Source: Meiothermus sp.
GTDB lineage: Bacteria; Deinococcota; Deinococci; Deinococcales; Thermaceae
Length of the DNA stretch: 64,000 nt
Direction of reading: 5' to 3'
NCBI RefSeq assembly: GCF_026004055.1
Contig: NZ_BPIJ01000001.1
Location: 1,178,001 to 1,242,000, forward strand
The notes beneath the pieces are model-generated. The model searched no databases, was not told where the DNA came from, and saw only the letters and a list, made by a program, of their open reading frames with translations. The translations under genes and the position numbers were made by a program. This document shows, piece after piece, positions 8,897-18,278 of the stretch. Position 1 is the first letter of the stretch. Each line of letters opens with the position of its first letter.

Positions 8897-10486
8897 TCAC
8901 CAGGCCAGGGCCATGCCGTCGGCGCGGGGCTCGGTGGCCGCCAAGAAAGCATCTGCTGGTTTCAGAATGACCTGACCCCGGCCAAACGAGGCCCACTCGC
9001 TCTGCAAAACCACCTCGTGGCCACGCTCTTTGAGGCCCCATACCAGATGGGAGGGTAGGCTGAGCTCGAGTTCCACCTGCTGGTTGCGCGTCCACTGCCA
9101 GCGGGGCGCGTCTAGAGCCGCCTGGGGGTTCATGCCGTAGTCTTCCAGGTTCACCACCACCTGCAGGTGCCCTTGGGGCTGCATGTGCCCCCCCATCACG
9201 CCAAAAGGCCCCAAGGGCTTGCCATCGCGGGTCAGAAAGCCCGGAATGATGGTGTGGAAGGGCTTCTTGGCCGGGGCATACTGGTTGGGGTGCCCCTCCT
9301 CCAGCACAAAACAGGCCCCTCGGTTCTGTAGCGAGATGCCGGTACCATCCACCACGATCCCCGCCCCAAAGCCCATGTAATTGGACTGAATCAGGGAAAC
9401 CTGCAGCTCGCCATCGGCGGCGGCCAAATAGACGGTGCCGCCTTTGGGCGCACCAGCCTGCACAGGCAGCGCCCGCTCGCCAATTAGCCTGCGGCGCTGG
9501 GCCAGGTAGTCTGCAGAAAGCAGCTCGGCAGGCGAGACGGGCATGAAGCGAGGGTCGGCCACGTACTTTTGCACGTCGGCAAAAGCCAGCTTCATGGCCT
9601 CGATCTGGAGGTGAAAGCCCTCCACCGAGTCGCGCGGATACCGCCCTAGCTCAAAGCCCTCCAGGATTTTCAGGGCCATCAGGGCGGCAATGCCTTGCCC
9701 GGCCGGGGGTATCTCGTGCACCTCGAGCCCCCGGTAGCGCACCGAGAGCGGCTCCACCCACTCCGAACGGTAGGCGGCCAGGTCGGCCCGGGTCAAAAAA
9801 CCCCCGGTGGCGGCAGCAAAGTCGGCCATCTGAGCGGCCAGCTTGCCCCGGTAAAAACTCTCCGCGCCGGTGCGGGCAATCTCCCGCAGGGTTTCGGCAT
9901 GGCGCGGGCTGTGCCAGAGATCACCAGGCCGGGGCGCCCTTCCCCCCGGCATGAAGACCGCCTTGAAGGGCTGAAAACAGGGGTCTTGCAGAGGGCCATA
10001 TACGGCTTCGATGCGGGGCCAGGTGCGCCCAACCTCGGGCGTGACGGCAAAACCCTCCTCGGCGTAGCGGATGGCCGGGGCGAAGAGCTGCTCGAAGGGC
10101 AGCTTGCCAAACTTTTCGTGCAGCATCCGCCAGGCCGAAGGCGCGCCGGGTACCGTGACCGGCAGCCAGCCCCGGGTGGGTACTTGCCCGCTTTGGGCAA
10201 AGGTGGCAAAGTCCAGACCCGCCGGGCTCATCCCGTTGGCGTTCAGACCGTGAAGCTTCTGGCCGTCGTGCACCAGGGCAAAAGCGTCGGAACCGATGCC
10301 GTTGGAGGTGGGCTCGAGCACCGTCAGGGCAATGGCCATGGCCACCGCGGCATCCACCGCGTTGCCCCCGGCCAAAAGCATCTCCATGCCGGCTAGGGCG
10401 GCCTGGGGCTGGCTGGTCGCCACTGCGCCCCGCTTGCCGGCCACCACATTGCGACGGGAGGGATAGGGATACTGGTTGAGGTTCAT
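8897..10486 (-). CDS. Gamma-glutamyltransferase-like N-terminal nucleophile hydrolase
   Basis: A 529-residue member of the gamma-glutamyltranspeptidase family, which cleaves or transfers the gamma-glutamyl group of glutathione and related compounds. The N-terminal block AVATSQPQAALAGMEMLLAGGNAVDAA splits into known family motifs. The self-processing nucleophile is likely Thr in KGGTVYLAAADG, matching the usual TxxxxVVD site. No signal peptide is seen, so it should act in the cytoplasm. It is the last gene of a minus-strand operon behind a GntR regulator and peptide-type transporter genes, suggesting that it breaks down imported gamma-glutamyl compounds (inference). GTG 10489 is an alternative start. 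A cephalosporin-acylase-like specificity is also possible. Confidence 0.85.
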   Translation of the reverse strand: MNLNQYPYPSRRNVVAGKRGAVATSQPQAALAGMEMLLAGGNAVDAAVAMAIALTVLEPTSNGIGSDAFALVHDGQKLHGLNANGMSPAGLDFATFAQSGQVPTRGWLPVTVPGAPSAWRMLHEKFGKLPFEQLFAPAIRYAEEGFAVTPEVGRTWPRIEAVYGPLQDPCFQPFKAVFMPGGRAPRPGDLWHSPRHAETLREIARTGAESFYRGKLAAQMADFAAATGGFLTRADLAAYRSEWVEPLSVRYRGLEVHEIPPAGQGIAALMALKILEGFELGRYPRDSVEGFHLQIEAMKLAFADVQKYVADPRFMPVSPAELLSADYLAQRRRLIGERALPVQAGAPKGGTVYLAAADGELQVSLIQSNYMGFGAGIVVDGTGISLQNRGACFVLEEGHPNQYAPAKKPFHTIIPGFLTRDGKPLGPFGVMGGHMQPQGHLQVVVNLEDYGMNPQAALDAPRWQWTRNQQVELELSLPSHLVWGLKERGHEVVLQSEWASFGRGQVILKPADAFLAATEPRADGMALAW

Positions 10487-10610
10487 CACAAAAGACCTTT
10501 CTTCATCGCACCAAGCTCAGAGCGAACGCGCACCCGTTGCAACGACCCGGCTCGAGCAAAGAGCACACATCAGGGTGGGCTTTATAGGGGCACGACCTGG
10601 GCCGCACAGC

Positions 10611-11444
10611 CTATTTCTTCATGCGCGGATCGAAGGCATCGCGCAGGCCGTCCCCGATCAGGTTGAAGGCCAGCACCGCCAGAAAAATGGCCAAGCCGGG
10701 GAAAAGGGCCATGTGGGGAGCCTGGCTGAGGTAGCCTCGAGCGTCGTTGAGCATCGAACCCCACGAAGGGGTGGGCGGCTGTACCCCCAACCCCAGGAAG
10801 GACAGCGTGGCCTCGGCCAGAACCGCGGTGGCGGTGCTCAAACTCACCTGCACAATCAGCGGCCCCAGGATGTTGGGAAGTAGGTGCCGCACGATGATGC
10901 GACCATCACCCCCGCCCAGGGCCACCGCCGCCTGCACGTAGTCGCGGGGGCGCTCGGCCAACACCTGTCCCCGAATCAGGCGAGCAAACACAGGCGTTGT
11001 GACGACCCCAATGGCCAGCATAGTGTTTTGCAGACTCGGCCCCAGAACGGCAGCCAGGGCAATGGCCAGCACCAGAAAGGGGAAAGCCAGCATGGCATCG
11101 GTCAGGCGCATCAGCACATCATCGATCCATCCGCCGTAAAAGCCAGCGATGAGGCCAATCAGACCCCCCAGCACCAGCGCAATTACTACCGAGACCAGGC
11201 CCGCCGCCAGCGAGACTCGAGCTCCATAGAAAACCCTCGAGAGGATGTCTCGCCCCAGCTGGTCGGTGCCAAACCAGTGCTTGGCCGAAGGCCCCTGTTG
11301 CAAGGCGCTGAAGTCGGTGGCGGTGGGACTATAGGGCACCAGGGTGGGCGCGAAGATAGCCCCCAGCACCAGCAGCAACAAGATGACCATCCCGGCGATA
11401 GCCAGGCGGTTAGCAAGAAAGGCACGGAGCGTGCGGTTGTTCAT
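10611..11444 (-). CDS. Peptide-type ABC transporter permease (DppC-like)
   Basis: A 277-residue inner-membrane permease with six hydrophobic segments. The first (AIAGMVILLLLVLGAIFAP) is followed by the DppC-type sequence HWFGTDQLGRDILSRVFYGARVSL. The cytoplasmic EAA-like loop (YVQAAVALGGGDGRIIVRHLLPN) lies near residue 170. ATG 11444 is chosen because it sits two bases past the upstream stop (11446), the usual coupling of dppB and dppC. The longer frame to 11480 overlaps dppB without support. It should pair with the adjacent DppB-like permease. The ATPases are not in the operon. Confidence 0.92.
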   Translation of the reverse strand: MNNRTLRAFLANRLAIAGMVILLLLVLGAIFAPTLVPYSPTATDFSALQQGPSAKHWFGTDQLGRDILSRVFYGARVSLAAGLVSVVIALVLGGLIGLIAGFYGGWIDDVLMRLTDAMLAFPFLVLAIALAAVLGPSLQNTMLAIGVVTTPVFARLIRGQVLAERPRDYVQAAVALGGGDGRIIVRHLLPNILGPLIVQVSLSTATAVLAEATLSFLGLGVQPPTPSWGSMLNDARGYLSQAPHMALFPGLAIFLAVLAFNLIGDGLRDAFDPRMKK

Positions 11445-11445
11445 C

Positions 11446-12390
11446 TCAGTGGTAGCGGATGCGCGGGTCAATGGCCGCATACAAGAGGTCGGTAAGCACG
11501 TTAATCAGAAAGACCGCCAGAGCCGAAATCAGCACCACCGCCTGCAAGACCGGGAAGTCGCGATTGAAAACCGAGTCCACCAGCAAGCGCCCAAAGCCGG
11601 GAATCGAAAAGACCTGCTCGGTGACCACCGCCCCGCCCAACAGGCCGCCAAGTTGTAATCCGATCACGGTCACGACGGGAATGGCCGCGTTGCGCAGGGC
11701 GTGCTTGTAGACCACTACCCGGCCTTCCAGACCCTTGGCTCTTGCGGTACGTACATAGTCCTGCGAGAGTACCTCCAACATGCTGTTGCGGGTGAAGCGG
11801 GCAATCGCACCGGCCAGCGCCGTACCCAGGGTGAGGGCAGGCATCAGCATCAGCAGCAGGTTTTTTTGCAGGTCGACCCAGGGCTCGACGTAGCCCGAAG
11901 GGGGAATCCAAGCCAGTCGGATGCTGAACAAGTAGATCAGCAGGATACCCAGGAAAAAGTTGGGAATCGAGATGCCCGAAAGGGCCAGCACGGTCACGCC
12001 GGCATCGGCAACAGTGTTTCTTCGCAAGGCGGCCAGCACCCCTGCCGGAATACCAATCAGGATGGCCACCAGAAGCGAGAAAAAGCTGAGCTCGAGGGTG
12101 GTGGGCAGCTTCTGCCAGATGATTGGGGCCACTTGTTCGTTGCCCCGAATCGAACGCCCTAGATCGCCCTGCATCAGGCTCCACAGCCAGTCGGCGTACT
12201 GCACCAGGATGGGCCGGTTGAGCCCTAACTCTTCGCGTATCTGAGCCACCAGCTCCGGCGTGGCCTCCTCGCCCAGCAGCAACCGTGCAGGGTCACCCGG
12301 CAGAACCCGGGTCAGGGCAAACACCATCACCGTGACCAGGAGCAAGGTGGGCAACCCACCCACCAGACGCCGCAGGACGAAGAAGAACAC
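11446..12390 (-). CDS. Peptide-type ABC transporter permease (DppB-like)
   Basis: A 314-residue membrane permease. It starts with the conserved DppB opening (FFFVLRRLVGGLPTLLLVTVM) and has PGDPARLLLGEEATPE near residue 35. The EAA loop (YVRTARAKGLEGRVVVYKHALRN) is near residue 205. Six transmembrane segments are visible. It lies 12 bases downstream of the binding-protein gene and is coupled to DppC. The pair forms the channel of a transporter for peptides, glutathione-like compounds or nickel; the substrate cannot be told from permeases alone. Confidence 0.93.
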   Translation of the reverse strand: MFFFVLRRLVGGLPTLLLVTVMVFALTRVLPGDPARLLLGEEATPELVAQIREELGLNRPILVQYADWLWSLMQGDLGRSIRGNEQVAPIIWQKLPTTLELSFFSLLVAILIGIPAGVLAALRRNTVADAGVTVLALSGISIPNFFLGILLIYLFSIRLAWIPPSGYVEPWVDLQKNLLLMLMPALTLGTALAGAIARFTRNSMLEVLSQDYVRTARAKGLEGRVVVYKHALRNAAIPVVTVIGLQLGGLLGGAVVTEQVFSIPGFGRLLVDSVFNRDFPVLQAVVLISALAVFLINVLTDLLYAAIDPRIRYH

Positions 12391-12402
12391 CGTGCTTGAC
12401 TC

Positions 12403-13890
12403 CTACTGACCGCCCAGGCTCGCACCCCGGAAGCGCAGGATGCCATCGGGGATGACCGGAATTCCGCTCAGGCGGCGGCTCAGGCCGATGGTGGTCTGGG
12501 GATGGTACACGTAAATGTAGGGCAGGTCTTCCTGGATGATTTTGGTGATCTGGCTGTACAGGTCGCGGCGGGCTTCCGGCAAGCGCACGGTGCGGGCCCG
12601 GTTTAGCAGGTTGTCCACTCGAGCGTTGCAGTAGCCGGAGTAGTTGTTGGCGGCTTTACAGCGCACAAAGTCGTAGATGTTGCCGTCGGGGTCGGGGCGA
12701 CCACTCCAGCCCACCGCCACGGCCTCGAGCTCCAGTTTGGCCGCCCGATCGAGCAGGGTGCCAAACTCCACCTGTTCGATGCGAACCTGAATACCGGCCT
12801 CGGCGGCCATGGCCTGATAGACCTGGGCCAGTTGGGCCAGCACCGGGCCTGGGGCAATGGTCAGGGTAAAGCTGAACCCTTGGGGCCGACCTCCTTCGGC
12901 CAGCTTTTGCCGGGCCAGGGCCAGGTCGCGCTTGGGTACCGCAATGCTCTTATCGTGGGCCAGGGTGCCGGGGGGGAAGGGCCCGTTGGAGGGGAGGGCG
13001 GTGCCCAGGAACACCACCCGATCGACTACGTCGCGGTCAATGGTGGCGGCAAAAGCCTGACGCAGGGCTTTGTTGGTGAAGGGGCCCCGGGTGTGGTTGA
13101 GCCAGATGCCCTGGTAGCCGATACCGGGGAAGTTGTTGACGGTCAGGTTAGGGTTGTTGCGGATGGCCGCCAGATCCTTGGCAGCCACCGGGGTGATGAT
13201 GCTCACTGCCCCTGAAAGCAGGTTAGCCACCCGCACATCATCGTCGGGGAACGGGCGATAGACCAGTTGTTCGATGCGGGGAAAGCCGCGCTGCCAGTAG
13301 TTTTCGTTGCGGGCCAGCACAATACGGTCTTGCCGCCGACGCTCCACAAACTTGAAGGGGCCCGTTCCCACCGGGTTGTTGCCGAACTCGGCCCCCAGCC
13401 TCTGGACGGCGGTGGGACTGACCATCATACCCGAGCGGTCGGAGAGGATGGCCAGGAAGGGCGCAAAGGGCTCCTTCAGGATCACCCGCACAGTAGTGGG
13501 GTTGACCACCTGCACGTTGGTGATGAGCGAAAGTTCACCCGAGCGACGCGAACCCGGTGCGCTGCGGTAACGGTCGAGGTTAAACTTGACCGCCTCGGCG
13601 TTGAAGTCGGTGCCGTCGTGGAACTTGACCCCCTGGCGCAGGGTGAAGACATACACGGTTCCGTTTTCCTCCACCCGCCAACTGGTCGCCAGCATGGGCA
13701 CGATGCGCAGGTTTTCGTCTAGGTCTACCAGTTTGTCGTAGATCTGGTTGTGCACCTGCCGATCGACCAGGGCGGAAGAAAGTAGGGGGTCGAGGTTGGG
13801 TGGATCGGCGTCCAACCCCACCGTGACGGTCTGGGCCAGCCCCAGACCCCCCAGGCTCCAAAGAACAACTGCTGCCAACCACTGTTTCAT
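12403..13890 (-). CDS. ABC transporter substrate-binding protein, family 5
   Basis: A 495-residue periplasmic or cell-envelope protein. The signal peptide MKQWLAAVVLWSLGGLGLAQ has a likely cut after LAQ and no lipobox Cys. The mature part opens with the family 5 pattern VGLDADPPNLDPLLSS and contains GVKFHDGTDFNAEAVKFNLD and NNPVGTGPFKF, the signature region. Its ATG overlaps the GntR stop codon (ATGA), so the two are translationally coupled. Family members bind di- or oligopeptides, glutathione, nickel or opines. The gamma-glutamyltransferase at the end of the operon favours a gamma-glutamyl peptide (inference). Confidence 0.92.
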   Translation of the reverse strand: MKQWLAAVVLWSLGGLGLAQTVTVGLDADPPNLDPLLSSALVDRQVHNQIYDKLVDLDENLRIVPMLATSWRVEENGTVYVFTLRQGVKFHDGTDFNAEAVKFNLDRYRSAPGSRRSGELSLITNVQVVNPTTVRVILKEPFAPFLAILSDRSGMMVSPTAVQRLGAEFGNNPVGTGPFKFVERRRQDRIVLARNENYWQRGFPRIEQLVYRPFPDDDVRVANLLSGAVSIITPVAAKDLAAIRNNPNLTVNNFPGIGYQGIWLNHTRGPFTNKALRQAFAATIDRDVVDRVVFLGTALPSNGPFPPGTLAHDKSIAVPKRDLALARQKLAEGGRPQGFSFTLTIAPGPVLAQLAQVYQAMAAEAGIQVRIEQVEFGTLLDRAAKLELEAVAVGWSGRPDPDGNIYDFVRCKAANNYSGYCNARVDNLLNRARTVRLPEARRDLYSQITKIIQEDLPYIYVYHPQTTIGLSRRLSGIPVIPDGILRFRGASLGGQ

Positions 13891-14570
13891 CTGCCTACCT
13901 CCTTGGTTTTTGCCGAGCGTTCAACGGTATTCAAGTGGGCCAACATGGCTTTACGGGCTGCCTCGGGATTGGAAGCCCGAATAGCCTCGAGGATTTTGCG
14001 GTGTTCGGCCAAGGTGGATTGCGGTCGGAAGCGCTTGGCCGTGGCCGTCAGGCGGGTCTGGCGTAGCTCTGCTGCCAACAAAACCACAATCTCGCTCAAC
14101 ACCGCGTTCTGGCTCAGTTCGGCCAGGGTCTTGTGAAAATCCAGATCCAGTTCCACAAATCGGTACAGATCGGTGGTTGACGATTGTTGCAGGGAGAGTA
14201 GTTCTTCAAGGCGCTGGATTCCCTTGGCATCGCTCCGCTCTGCCGCTAATTCAGCCACCGCCGGTTCCAGGATGCGCCGCACTTCAAACAGCTCAGCAAT
14301 GAAATCTTCTTCGTGCAGCCTCGAGCGCAGGCGACGGCCAAAACTCTCTGAGGGATAGGCCACCCGCGTCCCGTCCCCCTGGCGGATGTCTACCCAACCG
14401 TGGAGCTCGAGGATTCGCAAGGCCTCCCGCACCGAGGAACGGCTTACCCCAAAGCGGCTAGCCAGGTCGCGCTCCCCCGGCAGTTGGTCGCCGGGCCGCC
14501 ATACGCCATCCTGGAGCAGTTGCTCGAGGTCTTTGGCCAGTTTCTCGGGAATTCGAGTCGGGCGCATCAT
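13887..14570 (-). CDS. GntR family regulator, FadR subfamily
   Basis: A 227-residue regulator. The winged helix (about residues 8-75) shows the GntR signature LPGERDLASRFGVSRSSVREAL. The C-terminal all-helical FCD domain (about 95-215) has a metal or ligand-binding pattern (FHKTL, LAEHRKIL). ATG 14570 or 14567 is chosen, because homology starts at RIPEKLAKDLEQLL. The longer frame to 14630 would run through the operator. It leads the operon with the binding protein, permeases and gamma-glutamyltransferase. The TGGTCTGACCA site 22 bases upstream suggests that it represses its own operon. The ligand is unknown. Confidence 0.92.
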   Translation of the reverse strand: MMRPTRIPEKLAKDLEQLLQDGVWRPGDQLPGERDLASRFGVSRSSVREALRILELHGWVDIRQGDGTRVAYPSESFGRRLRSRLHEEDFIAELFEVRRILEPAVAELAAERSDAKGIQRLEELLSLQQSSTTDLYRFVELDLDFHKTLAELSQNAVLSEIVVLLAAELRQTRLTATAKRFRPQSTLAEHRKILEAIRASNPEAARKAMLAHLNTVERSAKTKEVGR

Positions 14571-14591
14571 AAAAGAGTCAACCTCTCTTAT

Positions 14592-14602
14592 TGGTCTGAC
14601 CA
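14592..14602. promoter_or_regulatory. FadR/GntR-type operator
   Basis: TGGTCTGACCA is an exact match to the consensus TGGTCNGACCA known for FadR-subfamily GntR regulators. It lies 22 bases before the GntR start, where it would cover the promoter or transcription start. A second small palindrome, ACTGAACCAGT, overlaps its right end. Autorepression of the operon is the simple reading. Confidence 0.75.
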
Positions 14603-14639
14603 CTGAACCAGTAAATGCATGAAGATACAATAAGCTGAA

Positions 14640-14877
14640 ACTTCAGGCTTTATGTAGTAAGCACCACATTCGAGCCCAAGAAGCCCTACACGACTGGTAG
14701 TCCAAACCTTAAAAGCCGTTTGCCAGGGGCATCGGAGGAGTCTTTTCAACTTCTGGTCGTCCTGGCCATACCCTGCCAGACTCTGATTGATTCTGACAGC
14801 CGCTTGTAGTGAACCTCATTTGTCACGTGGCCCACCCTGCACAGCCAAGCCACACCGGGTCTTCGTGAAAGCCGATC
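14640..14877. other. Intergenic stretch between GntR operon and YmdB gene
   Basis: No gene, tRNA or clear terminator is visible in these 238 bases. It must hold the promoter of the GntR operon at its left end; no good -35/-10 pair stands out. No copy of repeat families A to F is present. Confidence 0.4.
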
Positions 14878-15642
14878 CTACTCCGGCTCGTCCCACCGCA
14901 GGGGCCGGATTTGCACACACTTACCGCCCTCCAACACCAGTTCGGTGGCACAGAACATGGCCCGTCCCGTGGCAGCCTTGAAGGGCGTGGGCCGCTGGGT
15001 AATAAAACGCCCCAGAAAGCTTTCAATCTCGCCGCCGATAATCGAGTGGATGGGGCCAGTCATACCCACATCACACTGAAGGGCGGTTCCGTTGGCCAAG
15101 AAGCCCGCGTCGGCGGTCTGGACGTGGGTATGGGTGCCCAAGAGGGCCGATACCTTGCCTCCCAGGTAGTGCCCCAGGGCATATTTCTCGCTGGTGGCCT
15201 CGGCGTGTACCTCGAGCAAGGCATAATCGTGCGGCACCTGGGCCAGCAAGGCCTCAGTGGTGCGAAACGGGTCGTACAGGTTCAGGCCCATATCCACCTG
15301 CCCCATCACTTGCATCACCAGCAGCCGTTCTCCGCCGGCTTCCAGTACCCAGTGCCCCTGGCCAGGGGTACCGGGGGGGTAGTTGAGGGCCCGGATGATG
15401 GGCTCGGTCTGGATGAGTTCATAGACGTCTTTGTGATCCCAGGCGTGGTTGCCCAGGGTAATTAAGTCGGCCCCGGCCTCTCGCAATTTTCGATAAGCGG
15501 GTTTAGACAGACCCTTGCCGTGGTGGGCGTTTTCGCCGTTGACGATTACCAGGTCGTAGTGGGGGCGCAGGTCGGGCAGGTGCATCGCCACTGCCCGCAG
15601 GCCGGGGTCGCCAAAAACATCCCCAACAAACAAAACACGCAT
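14878..15642 (-). CDS. YmdB-type metallophosphoesterase
   Basis: A 254-residue calcineurin-like phosphodiesterase of the YmdB family (2',3'-cyclic nucleotide phosphodiesterase activity is reported for members). The metal ligands are visible in order: GDVFGDPG at residues 7-14, NGENAHHGKG, TLGNHAWD, EVHAEATSEK, and the final GTHTHVQTADA. The length matches the family. It often neighbours rny in other bacteria, but no such gene is here. The start ATG 15642 is followed directly by the first beta strand (MRVLFVGD), so the start is secure. The physiological substrate is not settled. Confidence 0.93.
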   Translation of the reverse strand: MRVLFVGDVFGDPGLRAVAMHLPDLRPHYDLVIVNGENAHHGKGLSKPAYRKLREAGADLITLGNHAWDHKDVYELIQTEPIIRALNYPPGTPGQGHWVLEAGGERLLVMQVMGQVDMGLNLYDPFRTTEALLAQVPHDYALLEVHAEATSEKYALGHYLGGKVSALLGTHTHVQTADAGFLANGTALQCDVGMTGPIHSIIGGEIESFLGRFITQRPTPFKAATGRAMFCATELVLEGGKCVQIRPLRWDEPE

Positions 15643-15728
15643 GTGTCCAGCTTATCGTGCGGACGAAGCTGTGGAGGTGTAAAAGACCACACCCATCCGC
15701 CCAGGTTCGCATAACCCCTTAGGCGCCT

Positions 15729-17753
15729 TTATGCTTTGGTTGGCGCGCTTATGCCAGGATAGATGGCCTCGAGCTCGCCCCAGAGCCGCTCCAGGCTATC
15801 CGCAGGGAGCCGGCAAGCCCCCTGCCGGCACAAGTAGGCCAGTCTCGGCAAGCGGTTTTGCAAGACCGGCAGCAAATCGGGCGACCCATAGACCAGGGTG
15901 GTGAGGGGTAAGAACCACCGGCGCACCGGCTCAACGAGTTCCGACGGCGCTACCAATGCCAGCTCGGTGCCCTGGGTGCCCACCAGGTGCGCTTGTAGCA
16001 AAGCCGGAAAGCCAAAAGCGTTGCGAACCAGGCTCTGAGCAAAAAGCTCGACTGCCGACAGGGCTACTTGGTGCCAGTCGGGGCGTTCGTACAGCGCGGC
16101 CAGGCGGAACAAGAGCTCGGCGGCCGAGGCGCTCCCCGATGGATAGGGCCCCTCGTAGGCGTCCCGAGCCTTGACCGGCAGGGTCGGATCGAGCGAGTCG
16201 CGGAAGCCCCCCTCTGGCTCTTTGAAGTGGGTCAGGATGGCCTCGGCCAGACGCCGCGCTGCCTCGAGCCACTCCCCTTCCCCTGTGGCCTCGAAGAGTG
16301 CCAGCAGGCCTAGCCCGTAGTGGGCCTGATCACTCAAATAGGCTTGGGGCTTCAGCAGACCCCCGCGCCAGGTATGGCGCAGTAGACCGTCCTGGTACAT
16401 CACCTTCAGCACAAACCTGGCATTTTTTCGGGCGGCCTCGAGGTATCCAGGTTCGTCCAACCAGCGCCCCGCGTCAGCCAAAGCCCGCAGCATCAGGCCG
16501 TTCCAGTCGGCCAGCACCTTGTCGTCGGTAAGGGGCGGAATGCGTTGCCGGCGGGCCTCGTAGAGCCTCTTGCGCACGCTTTCGACCCAGTTTTGATAGG
16601 CTTCAGGCCCCAGGCCCAGATGCTGCATGAGGGCTTCGTCGGGGAAGCGGCGCTCGAGGATGTTGGTGTGCTCCCAGTTGCCGGCCTGCGAAACCCCAAA
16701 AAGCTGGATGGCCGCGTCGGCTTCTGGCCCCAGGATTTCGCGGATTTCGGCCTCCTGCCAGACGTAGAACTTGCCCTCCACCCCTTCCGAGTCGGCATCC
16801 TGGGCCGAGTAGAAGCCACCCTCCGGCCCGGTCATCTCGCGCAGCACATAGTCCAGGGTCTCCTTTGCAATCCGCCGGTAAAGGCGGGCCTGCGCCTCGC
16901 TGGCCTGGCCCAGCCTGCTTGCGCCTGCGTAGATGCGGGCCAACTGCGCGTTGTCATAGAGCATCTTCTCGAAGTGGGGCACCCGCCAGATGTGGTCTAC
17001 TGCGTAGCGGTGAAAACCACCCCCCACCTGGTCGTAGAGGCCCCCCTCGGCCATGCGCTCGAGCGTTAGTTGCAGGTGCTTCCAGGCGGTGGCATCCCCC
17101 AGCCAGGCGTGCGAAAGCAGGTACGCGAGGGCCGGCGACTGGGGAAACTTGGGCGCCCCGCCAAACCCACCATAGGCCGGGTCAAAGGCCCTGGAGAGCC
17201 CCGTCAGCGCAACGGCATGCAAGTCTTCCGGCAGGGTACCCCCTCGAGGCTGGAGCTGTTCTTGCAGGTAGGCAGTGAGTTGCTCGGCGTTTTCCAGCAC
17301 TTCTTTTTGCTGGTTGAGCCAGGCCTGGTGCACCCCAACCAGCACCCGGCGGAAGCTGGGAAAGCCCTGGCGATCTTGTGGCGGCCAGTAAGTACCGCCA
17401 AAAAAAGGCCGCAGATCGGGCATCAGGAACATGTTCATGGGCCAGCCGCCCGAGCCGGTCATGGCTTGCAAAGCCGACATGTAGACGTGATCCACGTCGG
17501 GCAGTTCCTCTCGATCTACCTTGATGGGCACAAAATGGGCGTTGAGAAAGGCCGCAACTTCCGGATCTTCGAAACTTTCCCGCTCCATCACGTGACACCA
17601 GTGGCAAGTAGCGTAGCCCACAGAGAGAAAAATGGGCTTGTTCTCGCTGCGGGCTTTTGCAAAAGCCTCCTCGCCCCAGGGGTACCAGTCCACCGGGTTG
17701 TGGGCGTGCTGCAGCAGATAGGGGCTGCTTTCATGAGCTAAGCGGTTAGGCAC
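15729..17753 (-). CDS. YyaL-type thioredoxin-domain protein (DUF255)
   Basis: A 674-residue homologue of bacterial YyaL and animal SPATA20. The N-terminal thioredoxin-like domain opens with [20 protein letters not shown] and has the dithiol motif CHWCHVME (about residues 50-57). A long (alpha/alpha)6-barrel-like region follows, with family blocks [11 protein letters not shown] and [17 protein letters not shown]. The C-terminal 150 residues contain a pair of Cys in [13 protein letters not shown] 17753 is the start, since homology begins three residues later. A TAGCCT box on the minus strand (17765-17760) ends six bases upstream, so the mRNA may be leaderless. The biochemical role of the family is unknown. 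Confidence 0.93.
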   Translation of the reverse strand: MPNRLAHESSPYLLQHAHNPVDWYPWGEEAFAKARSENKPIFLSVGYATCHWCHVMERESFEDPEVAAFLNAHFVPIKVDREELPDVDHVYMSALQAMTGSGGWPMNMFLMPDLRPFFGGTYWPPQDRQGFPSFRRVLVGVHQAWLNQQKEVLENAEQLTAYLQEQLQPRGGTLPEDLHAVALTGLSRAFDPAYGGFGGAPKFPQSPALAYLLSHAWLGDATAWKHLQLTLERMAEGGLYDQVGGGFHRYAVDHIWRVPHFEKMLYDNAQLARIYAGASRLGQASEAQARLYRRIAKETLDYVLREMTGPEGGFYSAQDADSEGVEGKFYVWQEAEIREILGPEADAAIQLFGVSQAGNWEHTNILERRFPDEALMQHLGLGPEAYQNWVESVRKRLYEARRQRIPPLTDDKVLADWNGLMLRALADAGRWLDEPGYLEAARKNARFVLKVMYQDGLLRHTWRGGLLKPQAYLSDQAHYGLGLLALFEATGEGEWLEAARRLAEAILTHFKEPEGGFRDSLDPTLPVKARDAYEGPYPSGSASAAELLFRLAALYERPDWHQVALSAVELFAQSLVRNAFGFPALLQAHLVGTQGTELALVAPSELVEPVRRWFLPLTTLVYGSPDLLPVLQNRLPRLAYLCRQGACRLPADSLERLWGELEAIYPGISAPTKA

Positions 17754-17766
17754 TCATCCAGGCTAG

Positions 17767-17782
17767 CTTTAGCACGCTAAAG
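17767..17782. promoter_or_regulatory. Palindrome in the divergent yyaL/RDD promoter region
   Basis: CTTTAGC, two bases, GCTAAAG: perfect 7-base arms placed between two divergent starts (17753 minus, 17793 plus) only 39 bases apart. It overlaps the likely -10 of the RDD gene (TAAAGT 17778-17783). It could bind a dimeric regulator that controls both genes. Confidence 0.4.
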
Positions 17783-17792
17783 TAAAAGTAGC

Positions 17793-18272
17793 GTGGCTCG
17801 CCTCCCGCTCTCGTCCGAGGCCCTCCGGTACCTGAGCTGCCGGCTATTGGCCGGCCTGATTGACCTGGGGGTGATGAGCGGATTGCAGTTTGGCATCGTG
17901 GGTGCGGCCAGGGCCTTATTTCCCCCCACCGTTCCAGGCCATCATTTTTCCGCCGAGGGCTTGCTTCTTTTTGGGGTGTTCTCGCCATTGGCCTGGTTTT
18001 TGTATTCGGTACAGCCCTTGACTCGGTCGGGCGCCACCCTGGGCAAGGAAATACTGGGGTTGCGGGTGGTTGGGCAAGGGGGTCACCATCCCACCCTGCT
18101 GCAAGCCTTTGTGCGCGAAAGCGCCGGGCGCTGGCTGAATGCAATGGTGCTGGGCTTGGGGTTGTTGTTTGTTTTTTGGGACAAAGATCGGCAAGCCCTG
18201 CACGATATGGTCGCAGATACTTTCGTAGTATGGACGAATACAGTACCCCGAACCAGCCATTTGCTACACTGA
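17793..18272 (+). CDS. RDD family membrane protein
   Basis: A 159-residue membrane protein of the RDD family. The family Arg-Asp pair appears as YLSCRLLAGLIDLGV near residue 15, followed by a first membrane segment. A second segment (FGVFSPLAWFLYSV) precedes GATLGKEILGLRVV, and a third (AMVLGLGLLFVFWD) precedes DRQALHDMVADTFVV. All are typical RDD blocks. The start is GTG 17793, and the open frame has no better candidate. Its stop lies seven bases before clpS. The function is unknown; ion or small-molecule transport has been proposed for some members. Confidence 0.85.
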   Translation: MARLPLSSEALRYLSCRLLAGLIDLGVMSGLQFGIVGAARALFPPTVPGHHFSAEGLLLFGVFSPLAWFLYSVQPLTRSGATLGKEILGLRVVGQGGHHPTLLQAFVRESAGRWLNAMVLGLGLLFVFWDKDRQALHDMVADTFVVWTNTVPRTSHLLH

Positions 18273-18278
18273 CATGTT

